Assembly (NCBI GenBank): GCA_021780075.1
Contig: JAJXZL010000003.1
Coordinates: 1 to 64,000 of the forward strand
DNA from: Acidobacteriota bacterium
GTDB lineage: Bacteria > Acidobacteriota > Terriglobia > Terriglobales > Acidobacteriaceae
Direction of reading: 5' to 3'
Length of the DNA stretch: 64,000 nt
Part shown: positions 42,524-50,882 of the stretch, piece by piece
How positions within the stretch are numbered: the stretch's first letter is position 1
Layout: every line of letters begins with the position of its first letter
Notes under the pieces: model-generated
What the model was told of the DNA's origin: nothing
Database searches by the model: none
What the model saw: only the letters and a program-made list of their open reading frames with translations
Position numbers and translations under genes: made by a program

Positions 42524-43165
42524 TCAACCAAGCTGCTGCAGCCAGCGGCGGAACTCGGCGGCAGGATCATCAGCGCGGAAGATGGCCGCGGAGACGGCGA
42601 CGGTGGTGGCTCCGGCAGCGAGTATGGCCGCGGCAGTGGCCAGCGTGATGCCTGCCGCAGCGACGAGAACGGTGTCCGGTCCGGCCTGAGCACGAAGGCG
42701 TCGCACGCCCTCCACGCCGATGGGCGGCTTGTCCGTCTGCTTGGTCGTTGTGGGAAAGACGGGGCCGATGGCGAGGTAGTCGGCGGGTTCAGCGAGAATG
42801 CCGGGCAGGAGCGCATCGCTGCCGCCGAAGGTTCCGACGATTTGGCTCGGGCCGAGAAGGCGGCGGGCCTCGGCCGGCGGCATGTCGCCTGCATCGACGT
42901 GAACGCCGTCAAAGCCGGTAGCGGCGACGAGGTCGGCGCGGTCGTCAAGGATGAGCTTGACCTGCCCGGCGGGCATGGCAGCGCGCAGGGTGGCTGCGTC
43001 GGCGAGGAGTTCTGCGTCGGAGCCGGTCTTGTTGCGGTATTCGATCAGGGTGACGCCTGCATCTGTGAGCGACCTGCCGAGCCGTTGCAGGTATTCGGCG
43101 CGGCCAGTGGCGGGAATCGTGGCGGAATCAAGGATGGGATAAATGCGCGGAAATGAAAAGGCCAT
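42524..43165 (-). CDS. thiE: Thiamine-phosphate synthase ThiE
   Basis: ThiE couples the thiazole and pyrimidine moieties to thiamine phosphate. The 213-residue TIM barrel shows the family motifs: LIEYRNKTG, KLILDDRADLVAATGFDGVHV, the phosphate loop (LAIGPVFPTTTK) and GITLATAAAILAAGATTVAVSAAI. No other thiamine gene is adjacent and I see no TPP-riboswitch motif. Notably, the ATG at 43165 lies inside the 3' arm of a perfect 11-bp hairpin followed by UUUU (see 43152-43188), so initiation or upstream termination may be controlled there. Confidence 0.94.
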   Translation of the reverse strand: MAFSFPRIYPILDSATIPATGRAEYLQRLGRSLTDAGVTLIEYRNKTGSDAELLADAATLRAAMPAGQVKLILDDRADLVAATGFDGVHVDAGDMPPAEARRLLGPSQIVGTFGGSDALLPGILAEPADYLAIGPVFPTTTKQTDKPPIGVEGVRRLRAQAGPDTVLVAAAGITLATAAAILAAGATTVAVSAAIFRADDPAAEFRRWLQQLG

Positions 43166-43188
43166 GCATCAAGGGTAGATGCATGGCC
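43152..43188 (-). promoter_or_regulatory. Terminator-like hairpin that contains the thiE start codon
   Basis: On the minus strand GGCCATGCATC, a 7-nt loop, and GATGCATGGCC form a perfect 11-bp stem (43188-43160), followed by TTTTCATTT (43159-43151). The thiE ATG (43165-43163) is in the second arm. It looks like the intrinsic terminator of the upstream DinB-like gene, overlapping the first codons of thiE. Confidence 0.6.
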
Positions 43189-43231
43189 GGGTGGTTGTCA
43201 GGCGGCGCTTTGCCGTGGCTGACGACTTTGG

Positions 43232-43735
43232 CTACATTTCGTCGGCCGAAGGGCCGTACATGCCCGGAACTCTGGCGTTGAGCAAGCGCAGGTACACGCT
43301 GAGCTGGGCACGGTGATGCACCATGTGGCTGAGCACGAACTCGCGGAAGACCTGGTGGCGCGGCGAGTCAATAAATACCTGCCCGCCGAAGACGAATTTC
43401 CAGTTGTCATCCCACTTGCTGAGTGGAAGAGAGGCCAACGTAGCGCGAACCTTGGGCAGCCCTTCGTCGAATTTTTTGAGGATCTCGTCCCTGCTGGCGG
43501 GAACGTACGGATCCCACTTGTGGTCTGCGGGAAACTCAAGCTTGTCGGTGGTGAGCGAATGGAGAGCCCAGTCGCCGGTCATGTCCGTGAGGTGGCCAGC
43601 GAGACGGCCCAGGCTCATGGATTTGGTGTGCGGTTGGTAGCTCAGATCGGCATCAGCGGGGATGGCTGCGAGAATCTGGCGGGTTTTGGCGGTCTCGCGT
43701 TCGTACTCGGCTGCAAGCTCTTTTTGAAAGTCCAT
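43232..43735 (-). CDS. DinB/YfiT-family four-helix protein
   Basis: The start is set at ATG 43735, which has AAAGGAGG eight bases upstream; the longer frame runs back into the G-tract region. The 167-residue product fits the DinB-like fold: three metal-ligand histidines in GRLAGHLTDM and the VLSHMVHHRAQLSVYLRLL segment. Family members include thiol transferases such as the bacillithiol S-transferase BstA, and many of unknown role. The presence of a bacilliredoxin gene 4 kb away is suggestive only. The name DinB here is not the DNA polymerase IV. Confidence 0.85.
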   Translation of the reverse strand: MDFQKELAAEYERETAKTRQILAAIPADADLSYQPHTKSMSLGRLAGHLTDMTGDWALHSLTTDKLEFPADHKWDPYVPASRDEILKKFDEGLPKVRATLASLPLSKWDDNWKFVFGGQVFIDSPRHQVFREFVLSHMVHHRAQLSVYLRLLNARVPGMYGPSADEM

Positions 43736-44074
43736 ATACAGGCCTCCTTTTGCCGAAGACAGGATAGACGAGCCTAAAGGAAAAAGCGAAGAAAAAGCGA
43801 TAAAGATTCGGAGATTTTCTGCCTGCCTTTGTGGAAAACCGCACGTATGTTTGCCGGGGGGGGGGTAGGGGGGTGGGGGGGTGGTACCGACCGGCAGCAT
43901 ACTGGACAGCTTTCTACTGACCCAATTCCATTGTGCCGGAATGAGGGGAAATGATCTGCAAAATGGGGAGAGAAATTTTGGGAAGGTGGCGGGGTGAGGG
44001 TTATGGTCTCCCACCCAAATTTCGCGGACAGGGATGAAAGGTCGGGGTGGAAGGGTGAGACAACGAGAGGGGCG
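43736..44074. other. Intergenic region with G-tract between DinB-like and methyltransferase genes
   Basis: 339 bases with no convincing gene. The most striking content is the run of G-tracts at 43856-43884 (listed separately). The rest presumably holds the promoter of the DinB-like gene. No clear -35/-10 pair was picked. Confidence 0.5.
43856..43884 (+). repeat. G-tract cluster, potential G-quadruplex
   Basis: G10-TA-G6-T-G7-T-GG: 25 of 29 bases are G on the plus strand. It lies about 120 bases upstream of the leftward DinB-like gene, where the C-rich complement would be the coding strand. The tract fits the G-quadruplex pattern with very short loops, and its long homopolymer run is a candidate for slippage or for sequencing error. 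Confidence 0.85.
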
Positions 44075-44695
44075 TTAGAGCGTGGAGTGCTCCGCTTTGC
44101 GGACGACCCAGGTGGTCATGGCGCGCAGATCCTGAACGAGGGTGGTTTTGATGGGATCGGCGAGCTGGCCCATGCGCTCTGTGCAGGCGAGAAGCAGGGG
44201 CTCATCGACGAGATAGCGAATGGAGCCGTCGGGCGATTTATAGCGGCGGCCTTCGATGAGCTCGATGCGGTGCTCCATGCCGATGGAGGAGCCGAGGCGG
44301 GAAAAGAAGAGTCCGCCGGGCTTGAGGCAGCGGAAGGTGCCGCGGAGCATGGCTTCAAAGTGGGCGTCGTCGCGCGCGAAGTGAAGGACGGTGTTGATGA
44401 TGACAACGTCGGCCAAAGCGGCAGGAAAGGACATCTCTTCGACCGGCTCGACGCGAAAGTTGGAGGCAGGAAGCGATGGGGCAAGCGAATGCGCCATGTT
44501 GCGCACGGTCTCCACTTCTTCGGGGTTGGCGTCGGCGGCAGAGACGTCATACCCCTCGCGGAGGAAATACACGAGGTTGCGGCCGGAGCCGCAACCAGCG
44601 TCGAGGATGCGCATGCCGGGTGTGATGCGGCCTTTGAGGATCTGATCGAAGAGGTAGATGTCGATCTGACCGAATTGCTCCTGGAGAGTGGGCAT
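44075..44695 (-). CDS. Class I SAM-dependent methyltransferase
   Basis: The 206-residue protein has motif I (MRILDAGCGSGRNLVYFL), acidic motif II (VSAADANPEEVE), and motif IV (ADVVIINTVLHFARD). GAGGAAA precedes the ATG. The N-terminal segment (LQEQFGQIDIYLFDQILKGRI) is typical of small-molecule or tellurite-resistance-like methyltransferases (TehB group), but the substrate is not certain. It is oriented leftward, upstream of the DinB-like gene, 339 bases away. Confidence 0.85.
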   Translation of the reverse strand: MPTLQEQFGQIDIYLFDQILKGRITPGMRILDAGCGSGRNLVYFLREGYDVSAADANPEEVETVRNMAHSLAPSLPASNFRVEPVEEMSFPAALADVVIINTVLHFARDDAHFEAMLRGTFRCLKPGGLFFSRLGSSIGMEHRIELIEGRRYKSPDGSIRYLVDEPLLLACTERMGQLADPIKTTLVQDLRAMTTWVVRKAEHSTL

Positions 44696-44865
44696 AAGGT
44701 TTCCTCACGATAGCATGGCGCGGAGATGGAGGGCCGCGCTGCCAGGTTGAAGCCGTGCCCTTCAAAAATCCGCTATCGGCATGAGACTTTCGTTGACTTC
44801 AGCATGTGGTGGGCATAGTATTCGATGCCATCCCGGGCTCCCAACTTCCTACCAGGAGACGGATT

Positions 44866-45192
44866 ATGTATTCACGAGTGATCACCTGCGATATCCAGCC
44901 AGCTCACATTAGCGAATTCCGGAACATTGTGAACGAGGAACTGCTGCCACGCATCCAGGCACAGCCGGGATTCATGGAGAACATCGAATCGGTTGACCCG
45001 GCAACAGGCAAATATTGTTGCGTCACGCTTTGGGAGAACGAAAAAGCCATTGAGAATTACGACAATGGCCTCTTTCGTGAGATCGCGTCAAAGCTGATGC
45101 CCATGATGCAGGGAAACCCCGTTGTGCAAACGCTGCCCGTTGACAATGCCTCCGCGCACCACATGAAGGCGGGCAGAGCCGTGGCGGCGTAG
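44866..45192 (+). CDS. Small ABM/dimeric alpha-beta barrel protein
   Basis: The start is ATG 44866 with AGGAG ten bases upstream. The 108-residue product (MYSRVITCDIQPAHISEFRNIVNEELLPRIQAQPGF..., YCCVTLWENEKAIENYD in part) fits the antibiotic-biosynthesis-monooxygenase-like ferredoxin fold. Members of this fold range from heme-degrading enzymes to quinol monooxygenases and many of unknown function. No catalytic residues can be assigned. It stands alone between divergent and convergent neighbours. Confidence 0.75.
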   Translation: MYSRVITCDIQPAHISEFRNIVNEELLPRIQAQPGFMENIESVDPATGKYCCVTLWENEKAIENYDNGLFREIASKLMPMMQGNPVVQTLPVDNASAHHMKAGRAVAA

Positions 45193-45327
45193 GGCCGAAA
45201 GCCACTTTCCGCAACTGGCACGCCTTGTACCGTGCGTGGGGGATTCCCTGCGCCAAATCAGATGCGCAACGCAGACTCTTGCCCTCGTCGCACTGTGTTC
45301 AGCAGGCGGGGACCACGCCTCAATGAT

Positions 45328-46680
<1,353 letters not shown>

Positions 46681-46822
46681 TCATATCCCTTTAAAAGCGG
46701 GGTTAGCGTTGGTCAGCGGAGTTGGCGAGAGGCTTACGCGCCTGTCAGAACAGCTCAGCGCAAATTGTGCTTGATGCGCCGCCCCTGCCAGCCCCCTCCT
46801 TTTGCGCATTCCACATATCCGG

Positions 46823-47314
46823 CTAGGTTTGACGGATGGAGAAGAGCGGCTGGCCGAACTCGATGGGCTGGCCGTTGGTGACGAGGCAGCGCACGATTTC
46901 GCCGGAGGCGTCCGCTTCAATCTCGTTCATCAGCTTCATGGCTTCGACGATGCAAATGACCTGTCCCTTTTCGACGTGGTCGCCGGTGGAGACGAAGGGC
47001 GATGCGCCGGGCGAAGGCGAGCCGTAAAAGGTGCCGACAATGGGCGACTTGACGATGTGCAGTCCGGTATCCGGGTCGGCCTCCTGGGCGGCCGCAGGCT
47101 GCGCGGCTGCCGCAGCTGCCACCTGTGGATGCGCGGCCGGAGCCGGAACCAGAAGGCGCGCGGCGAGATCAGACAAGGCGGCCTGCGAGGTCTCCGGCTG
47201 ATTGAATTTGAGGCGTATCTTCATGTCGCCGCGGTCAAGGTCAAACTCGGCGACCTGGTACTGCTTCAGGAACTCGATCAGTTCTTTCAGATCCTGTATA
47301 TCCTGTGGTTTCAT
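46823..47314 (-). CDS. accB: Biotin carboxyl carrier protein AccB
   Basis: AccB carries the biotin that shuttles CO2 between AccC and the carboxyltransferase. The 163-residue protein has a short N-terminal helix (QDLKELIEFLKQYQVAEFDLDRG), an Ala/Pro-rich hinge (about residues 55-85), and the biotinyl domain with the biotin-accepting lysine in the EAMKLMNEI motif. AAGGAA is seven bases before the ATG. It lies between the M24 peptidase gene and accC. Confidence 0.97.
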   Translation of the reverse strand: MKPQDIQDLKELIEFLKQYQVAEFDLDRGDMKIRLKFNQPETSQAALSDLAARLLVPAPAAHPQVAAAAAAQPAAAQEADPDTGLHIVKSPIVGTFYGSPSPGASPFVSTGDHVEKGQVICIVEAMKLMNEIEADASGEIVRCLVTNGQPIEFGQPLFSIRQT

Positions 47315-47354
47315 TCGTTCCTTGCCTCTCCCGGTGGTTCCGGGATGGATTGGG

Positions 47355-48446
47355 TCACAACTCTATGAGGGCTTTGGGTGCGGGAGTGAGCACCTGCCCT
47401 CCGGTTCGGGTTACAGCCACCATGTCTTCAATGCGAATGCCGAACTGGCCCGCAAGATAGATTCCGGGTTCAATCGTGACCACCATGCCGGGAAGCAGCC
47501 TGGTAGTCTGTCCGGCGCCGATACGTGGCGACTCGTGTATCTCCAGGCCGACCCCGTGGCCGGTGGAGTGGGAAAACGCTTCAGCCAAACCAGCCCTGCG
47601 CAACACGCCGCGGGCTGCCTCATCCACTTCTTCGCACCGGACGCCCGCGCTCACGGCGGCTACGCCTGCCTGTTGCGCCTCAAGCACCGCCTGGTATGCG
47701 TCGCGTTCATTCGCCCTTGGCGTTCCCAGGTAGACAGTGCGGGTCATATCCGAGCAATAACCTTTGAGGATAACACCGAAGTCGAGGGTCAGGAAGCCTC
47801 TGCGGGGCAGCCGCTCCTGGGTGGCGCGGCCATGCGGCAAAGCCGAACGGACCCCCGAGGCAACGATGGTCTCAAACGACATGCCCTCGGCGCCAAGCAG
47901 GCGTGCCTGATGCTCGAGTTCGGCAGCGACTTCAAACTCCGCCAGGCCGGGCCGGAGGAATCCCAGGATGTGGTCGAAAAGGGAGCAGCCGACGAGGGCC
48001 GCCTCAATCATGATGGTGAGCTCTTCCTCGTCCTTGACCCAGCGCAGGGGCTCGACGAGCGGCGCGGCCAGCGCGGCGAGGAAACTGCGCCGGAGGCGCG
48101 AGGGCAAGGCGGTCTTCCATCGGGCCAGCTCAGCCACGGTGGTGTGTGCGGGGTCGAAACCGGCGAACTCGACGCCCGGCTGCGCGGCCAACCATTGCAC
48201 GGCAGCTACCGCCGGCGAACTGGAAACGATTTGCACCTGTGCGCTTTTGACCTCGTCGGCTGCCTGCGCGATGTAGCGGCCGTCGGTGAAGAGGCGCGCG
48301 GCGCGGCTGGTGACGGCCAGGGCGGCGCTGGAACCAGTAAATCCAGAGAGATAGCGGAGATCAGGCAGGTGGGTAACGAGCAGGCCGTGAAGGCCCGCAC
48401 GGGTTATCCGGCGGCGAAGCTGACCGATGCGGCGTAAGTGGTCCAC
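47355..48446 (-). CDS. M24-family Xaa-Pro aminopeptidase
   Basis: The protein has an N-terminal creatinase-like domain (residues 1-130) and a pita-bread metallopeptidase domain with all five metal ligands visible: Asp in LTLDFGVIL and CSDMTRT, His in HSTGHGVGLEIH, Glu in TIEPGIYL and IEDMV. It removes N-terminal residues in front of proline. At 363 residues it is like the short bacterial PepP/YpdF/YqhT types. It lies 40 bases upstream of accB and probably shares its transcript; peptidase-efp-accBC order is common elsewhere, but efp is missing here. Confidence 0.93.
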   Translation of the reverse strand: MDHLRRIGQLRRRITRAGLHGLLVTHLPDLRYLSGFTGSSAALAVTSRAARLFTDGRYIAQAADEVKSAQVQIVSSSPAVAAVQWLAAQPGVEFAGFDPAHTTVAELARWKTALPSRLRRSFLAALAAPLVEPLRWVKDEEELTIMIEAALVGCSLFDHILGFLRPGLAEFEVAAELEHQARLLGAEGMSFETIVASGVRSALPHGRATQERLPRRGFLTLDFGVILKGYCSDMTRTVYLGTPRANERDAYQAVLEAQQAGVAAVSAGVRCEEVDEAARGVLRRAGLAEAFSHSTGHGVGLEIHESPRIGAGQTTRLLPGMVVTIEPGIYLAGQFGIRIEDMVAVTRTGGQVLTPAPKALIEL

Positions 48447-48503
48447 CGCAATGTTGTATCACGGACGAGCAGAATCAAGTATTTCGGCCTTTGGTGCAAC
48501 GGG

Positions 48504-48761
48504 CTATTTTGCTTTTGACAGGATCGCCAAGAGTGCTGCTACGACAGTGGCCAAAATTGTCCAGAACAACCACCGCCTATAGCGGGGCAGAAGGCTGCCT
48601 GGAAAAAGCTGTTCGTATGAATCCGCTACTTCATCTCCACCTTTTCTCCACCATGCCATCTTGTCAGAGGCTCGTCGGGTCACGCGGACTCTCATGATGA
48701 GTTCGCCGACTAACTCTAATAGAACGGCGATGACCAGAAGTGTGAAGAAAACGCCAACCAT
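48504..48761 (-). CDS. Small two-helix membrane protein, unknown function
   Basis: The 85-residue product has hydrophobic helices at about residues 2-20 (VFFTLLVIAVLLELVGELI) and 64-82 (LFWTILATVVAALLAIL) with a basic, Trp-containing loop between. I do not recognise a family. It precedes the M24 peptidase by 57 bases and follows the HTH protein, all leftward. The frame is supported by composition, but no other evidence is available. Confidence 0.65.
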   Translation of the reverse strand: MVGVFFTLLVIAVLLELVGELIMRVRVTRRASDKMAWWRKGGDEVADSYEQLFPGSLLPRYRRWLFWTILATVVAALLAILSKAK

Positions 48762-48824
48762 TTGGAGCCTGCTGTGGGCTCGGGATGACCGAGCATCTCA
48801 AAAAGTCTTTCCCGAAGGCCTACC

Positions 48825-49094
48825 CTACATTGCCGGCCGAACGGGCTTCTTTTGATGCGGGTCGAGTTCCGCTTCGGCGGCCTGCTGGTCGGACTGGCGG
48901 TCCATCCACTCGTCGAGGCGGGAGCGCTTGAAGCGCCAGCGGTTGCCGAGCTTGAAGGCGGGAACGAAGCCCTCGGAGGCGTACTTGTAAAGGGTGTCGG
49001 GCGAGATGCCGAGGTAGTCGGAGGCCTGGCGGATGTCCATGACCTCGCGCACTTCGGGAACCAGCAGATTAGAGCGGGCGGCGGCGTGGCGCAT
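48825..49094 (-). CDS. Excisionase/MerR-like helix-turn-helix protein
   Basis: The 89-residue protein carries a winged HTH of the excisionase family (MDIRQASDYLGISPDTLYKYASEGFVPAFKLG, then WRFKRSRLDEWMDR). The start at ATG 49094 is fixed by AGGAGGGA eight bases upstream; the ORF-track start lacks a signal. Such small HTH proteins occur both in mobile elements and as free-standing chromosomal regulators. No integrase, repeats or attachment site are visible here, so a chromosomal role is more likely. Confidence 0.85.
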   Translation of the reverse strand: MRHAAARSNLLVPEVREVMDIRQASDYLGISPDTLYKYASEGFVPAFKLGNRWRFKRSRLDEWMDRQSDQQAAEAELDPHQKKPVRPAM

Positions 49095-49362
49095 GATTTC
49101 CCTCCTGAGGGGCTTGGCGCCCGCAGGCAAGATTCCGGCAAAATTGCCGGTAATCCTGTATATAACGCGGTTTCAGCCGCCAATTCAAGGAATTTCCGGG
49201 AAATGAACGGGTATTCATGGGCTTTGGCGGCGCGGATTGGGCGGCTCGATGTCCTGCCGTCAAAGCCACAGCCCAGCCGGTTGGGGCTGGCTGCGGGGCC
49301 AGCCCCAAGAACTTGGGATATTGGAGCAGATGGTGCGTGCGCGGCTGGCTTTTTGCGCCGCG

Positions 49363-50670
49363 TCAGTTCTGGTCGTCGCGGCGGTGGAGCGTGGGCCTGC
49401 CCGTGGAGTTCGAATTGGGGTCGGTGCTTTGTGACTGAGTGGGGTCGCCCGATCCGGTGCTGGCGCGGCGCAGCGAGGGCTTGTTCTTATTCCTTGTATC
49501 GAGCAGGCGGCGTTTGTTTTCAATGCGCGCCAGGCGGGCCTTGACGTCGTCGAACTCCGAGGTCGTCACCAGGTATTCGTCTTTGGGCGGCAGGATTTTG
49601 GCAATCTCCTCCTGTGAGTGGAGGATGCGGTCCGGGGTCTGCGGATGGTCAGAGAATGCCTTGGCTACCAGGCCTGGCTTGCGTTTTTCGAGCGCCTGAA
49701 TCTTCTCAAAGAAGCTGATGAATGCCTGGGGATCATAGCCGGCGCGGTACATGTATTGGACTCCCAGGAAATCGGCCTGCGCCTCGAACTCGCGGGAGAA
49801 CATGAGGAAGGACATGGGAATGGCCAACTGCGAGGCCTCATAGATGCCATAGCCGGTCCAGCTATAGCCGGTCATCATGATGAGGGGGATGGTGCCAATC
49901 TGCGCGTAATTCATGCGTGTCTGCTCACGGACAGCATGGTGAGCGCAAACGTGCGCCGTCTCATGGGCCATCACGCCGGCCAGCTCCGCTTCCTCGTCGG
50001 CGTTGAGGATCAACCCGGAATTGACGTAGAAGAAGCCGCCGGGCAGGGCCATGGCGTTGATTTCGTCGGAATCGATGACCTTGATGGTGAAGGGCACCTT
50101 GCAGTCTGAGTTCTTGACGATGTTCTGGCCGATGCGATTGACGTATTCGGTCACGACGGGATCGGTGATAAAGCGTGTGCTCTTTTCAATCTCGTCGGCA
50201 TACGTTTTGCCCATCTTGATTTCGGTGTCTGTCGAGTACCAGTTGCCTAAGCCGCGCCCGCCGATGTTGCGGTTGCCGACGGCGTTGACGTCGTCAAGGC
50301 TGCCGGGCTTGATTTTGATCATCTGGCTACCGGGCTCAACCACCTTTTCTGGGTCAACGTCAGGGGCGGCAACGTCGCCCTTCACGGGCTTCGTTCCGGG
50401 CTTATCCTTTGCATCCTTGTTGTTTGCGGAGTCCTTTGCGGACTTGCTTTTGGATGCATCGTCCTTTGAAGCCGCGGCGGGTGCGGCCGGAGTCGCGGTA
50501 TCCCCTGCCACGGGAGTGGTTCCCGGCGCGGGCTGAGCGGCAGGCGGACTTGCGGGCGGCGTGCTCGACGGGCTCGACTGAGCCGTGCTCTGGCCCCAAA
50601 GTGCAGCAGTCATCGCCAGCGCCAAGGCCGCCAGCATGCCCACCCTCGTCCCGTAGAAATTTGTTTTCAT
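49363..50670 (-). CDS. Secreted M48-family zinc metalloprotease
   Basis: The start at ATG 50670, with GGAGGTGGGG upstream, gives a signal peptide (MKTNFYGTRVGMLAALALAMTAALWG). A low-complexity Pro/Ala/Lys/Asp region follows (residues about 30-110). The protease domain has HETAH (HExxH) with a third ligand Glu downstream (FEAQADFLGVQYMYRAG). It resembles BepA/LoiP-type periplasmic proteases that act in outer-membrane protein quality control; the TPR part of BepA is absent. The C-terminal about 50 residues are basic and Ser/Thr/Asn-rich. It diverges from the SpoIIE phosphatase gene over a 212-base gap. Confidence 0.9.
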   Translation of the reverse strand: MKTNFYGTRVGMLAALALAMTAALWGQSTAQSSPSSTPPASPPAAQPAPGTTPVAGDTATPAAPAAASKDDASKSKSAKDSANNKDAKDKPGTKPVKGDVAAPDVDPEKVVEPGSQMIKIKPGSLDDVNAVGNRNIGGRGLGNWYSTDTEIKMGKTYADEIEKSTRFITDPVVTEYVNRIGQNIVKNSDCKVPFTIKVIDSDEINAMALPGGFFYVNSGLILNADEEAELAGVMAHETAHVCAHHAVREQTRMNYAQIGTIPLIMMTGYSWTGYGIYEASQLAIPMSFLMFSREFEAQADFLGVQYMYRAGYDPQAFISFFEKIQALEKRKPGLVAKAFSDHPQTPDRILHSQEEIAKILPPKDEYLVTTSEFDDVKARLARIENKRRLLDTRNKNKPSLRRASTGSGDPTQSQSTDPNSNSTGRPTLHRRDDQN

Positions 50671-50882
50671 GACCCCACCTCCAACAACTCGGGCACATGC
50701 ACTTCCCGGATTGCTCCGCTTCGCTTCATCCATTAGACGCCAGTATGAACCCATAGGCAGCATCGCCGCAGAAAAAAGTAGCGTCCAGAGCGCGACGAAA
50801 ATTTAGTTCGTCCCCGTGTTCGAATCTTGGAGCATGCACCCGTCTGAATTAGAGTGGTGAACACGCACCAGCAGGAGGAGAT

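Noticed and set aside
42442-42948. Upstream extension of the second APC permease in the ORF track
   Set aside because: It overlaps thiE in another frame and is Pro/Ser/Arg-rich, a shadow translation; the permease domain starts after 42441.
43166-43231. TPP riboswitch upstream of thiE
   Set aside because: The gap is only 66 bases and lacks the conserved CUGAGA core; only a terminator-like hairpin is present.
48825-49094. Reading the excisionase-like HTH gene as a mark of a mobile element
   Set aside because: No integrase, attachment repeats or tRNA lies nearby, and the flanking genes are housekeeping.
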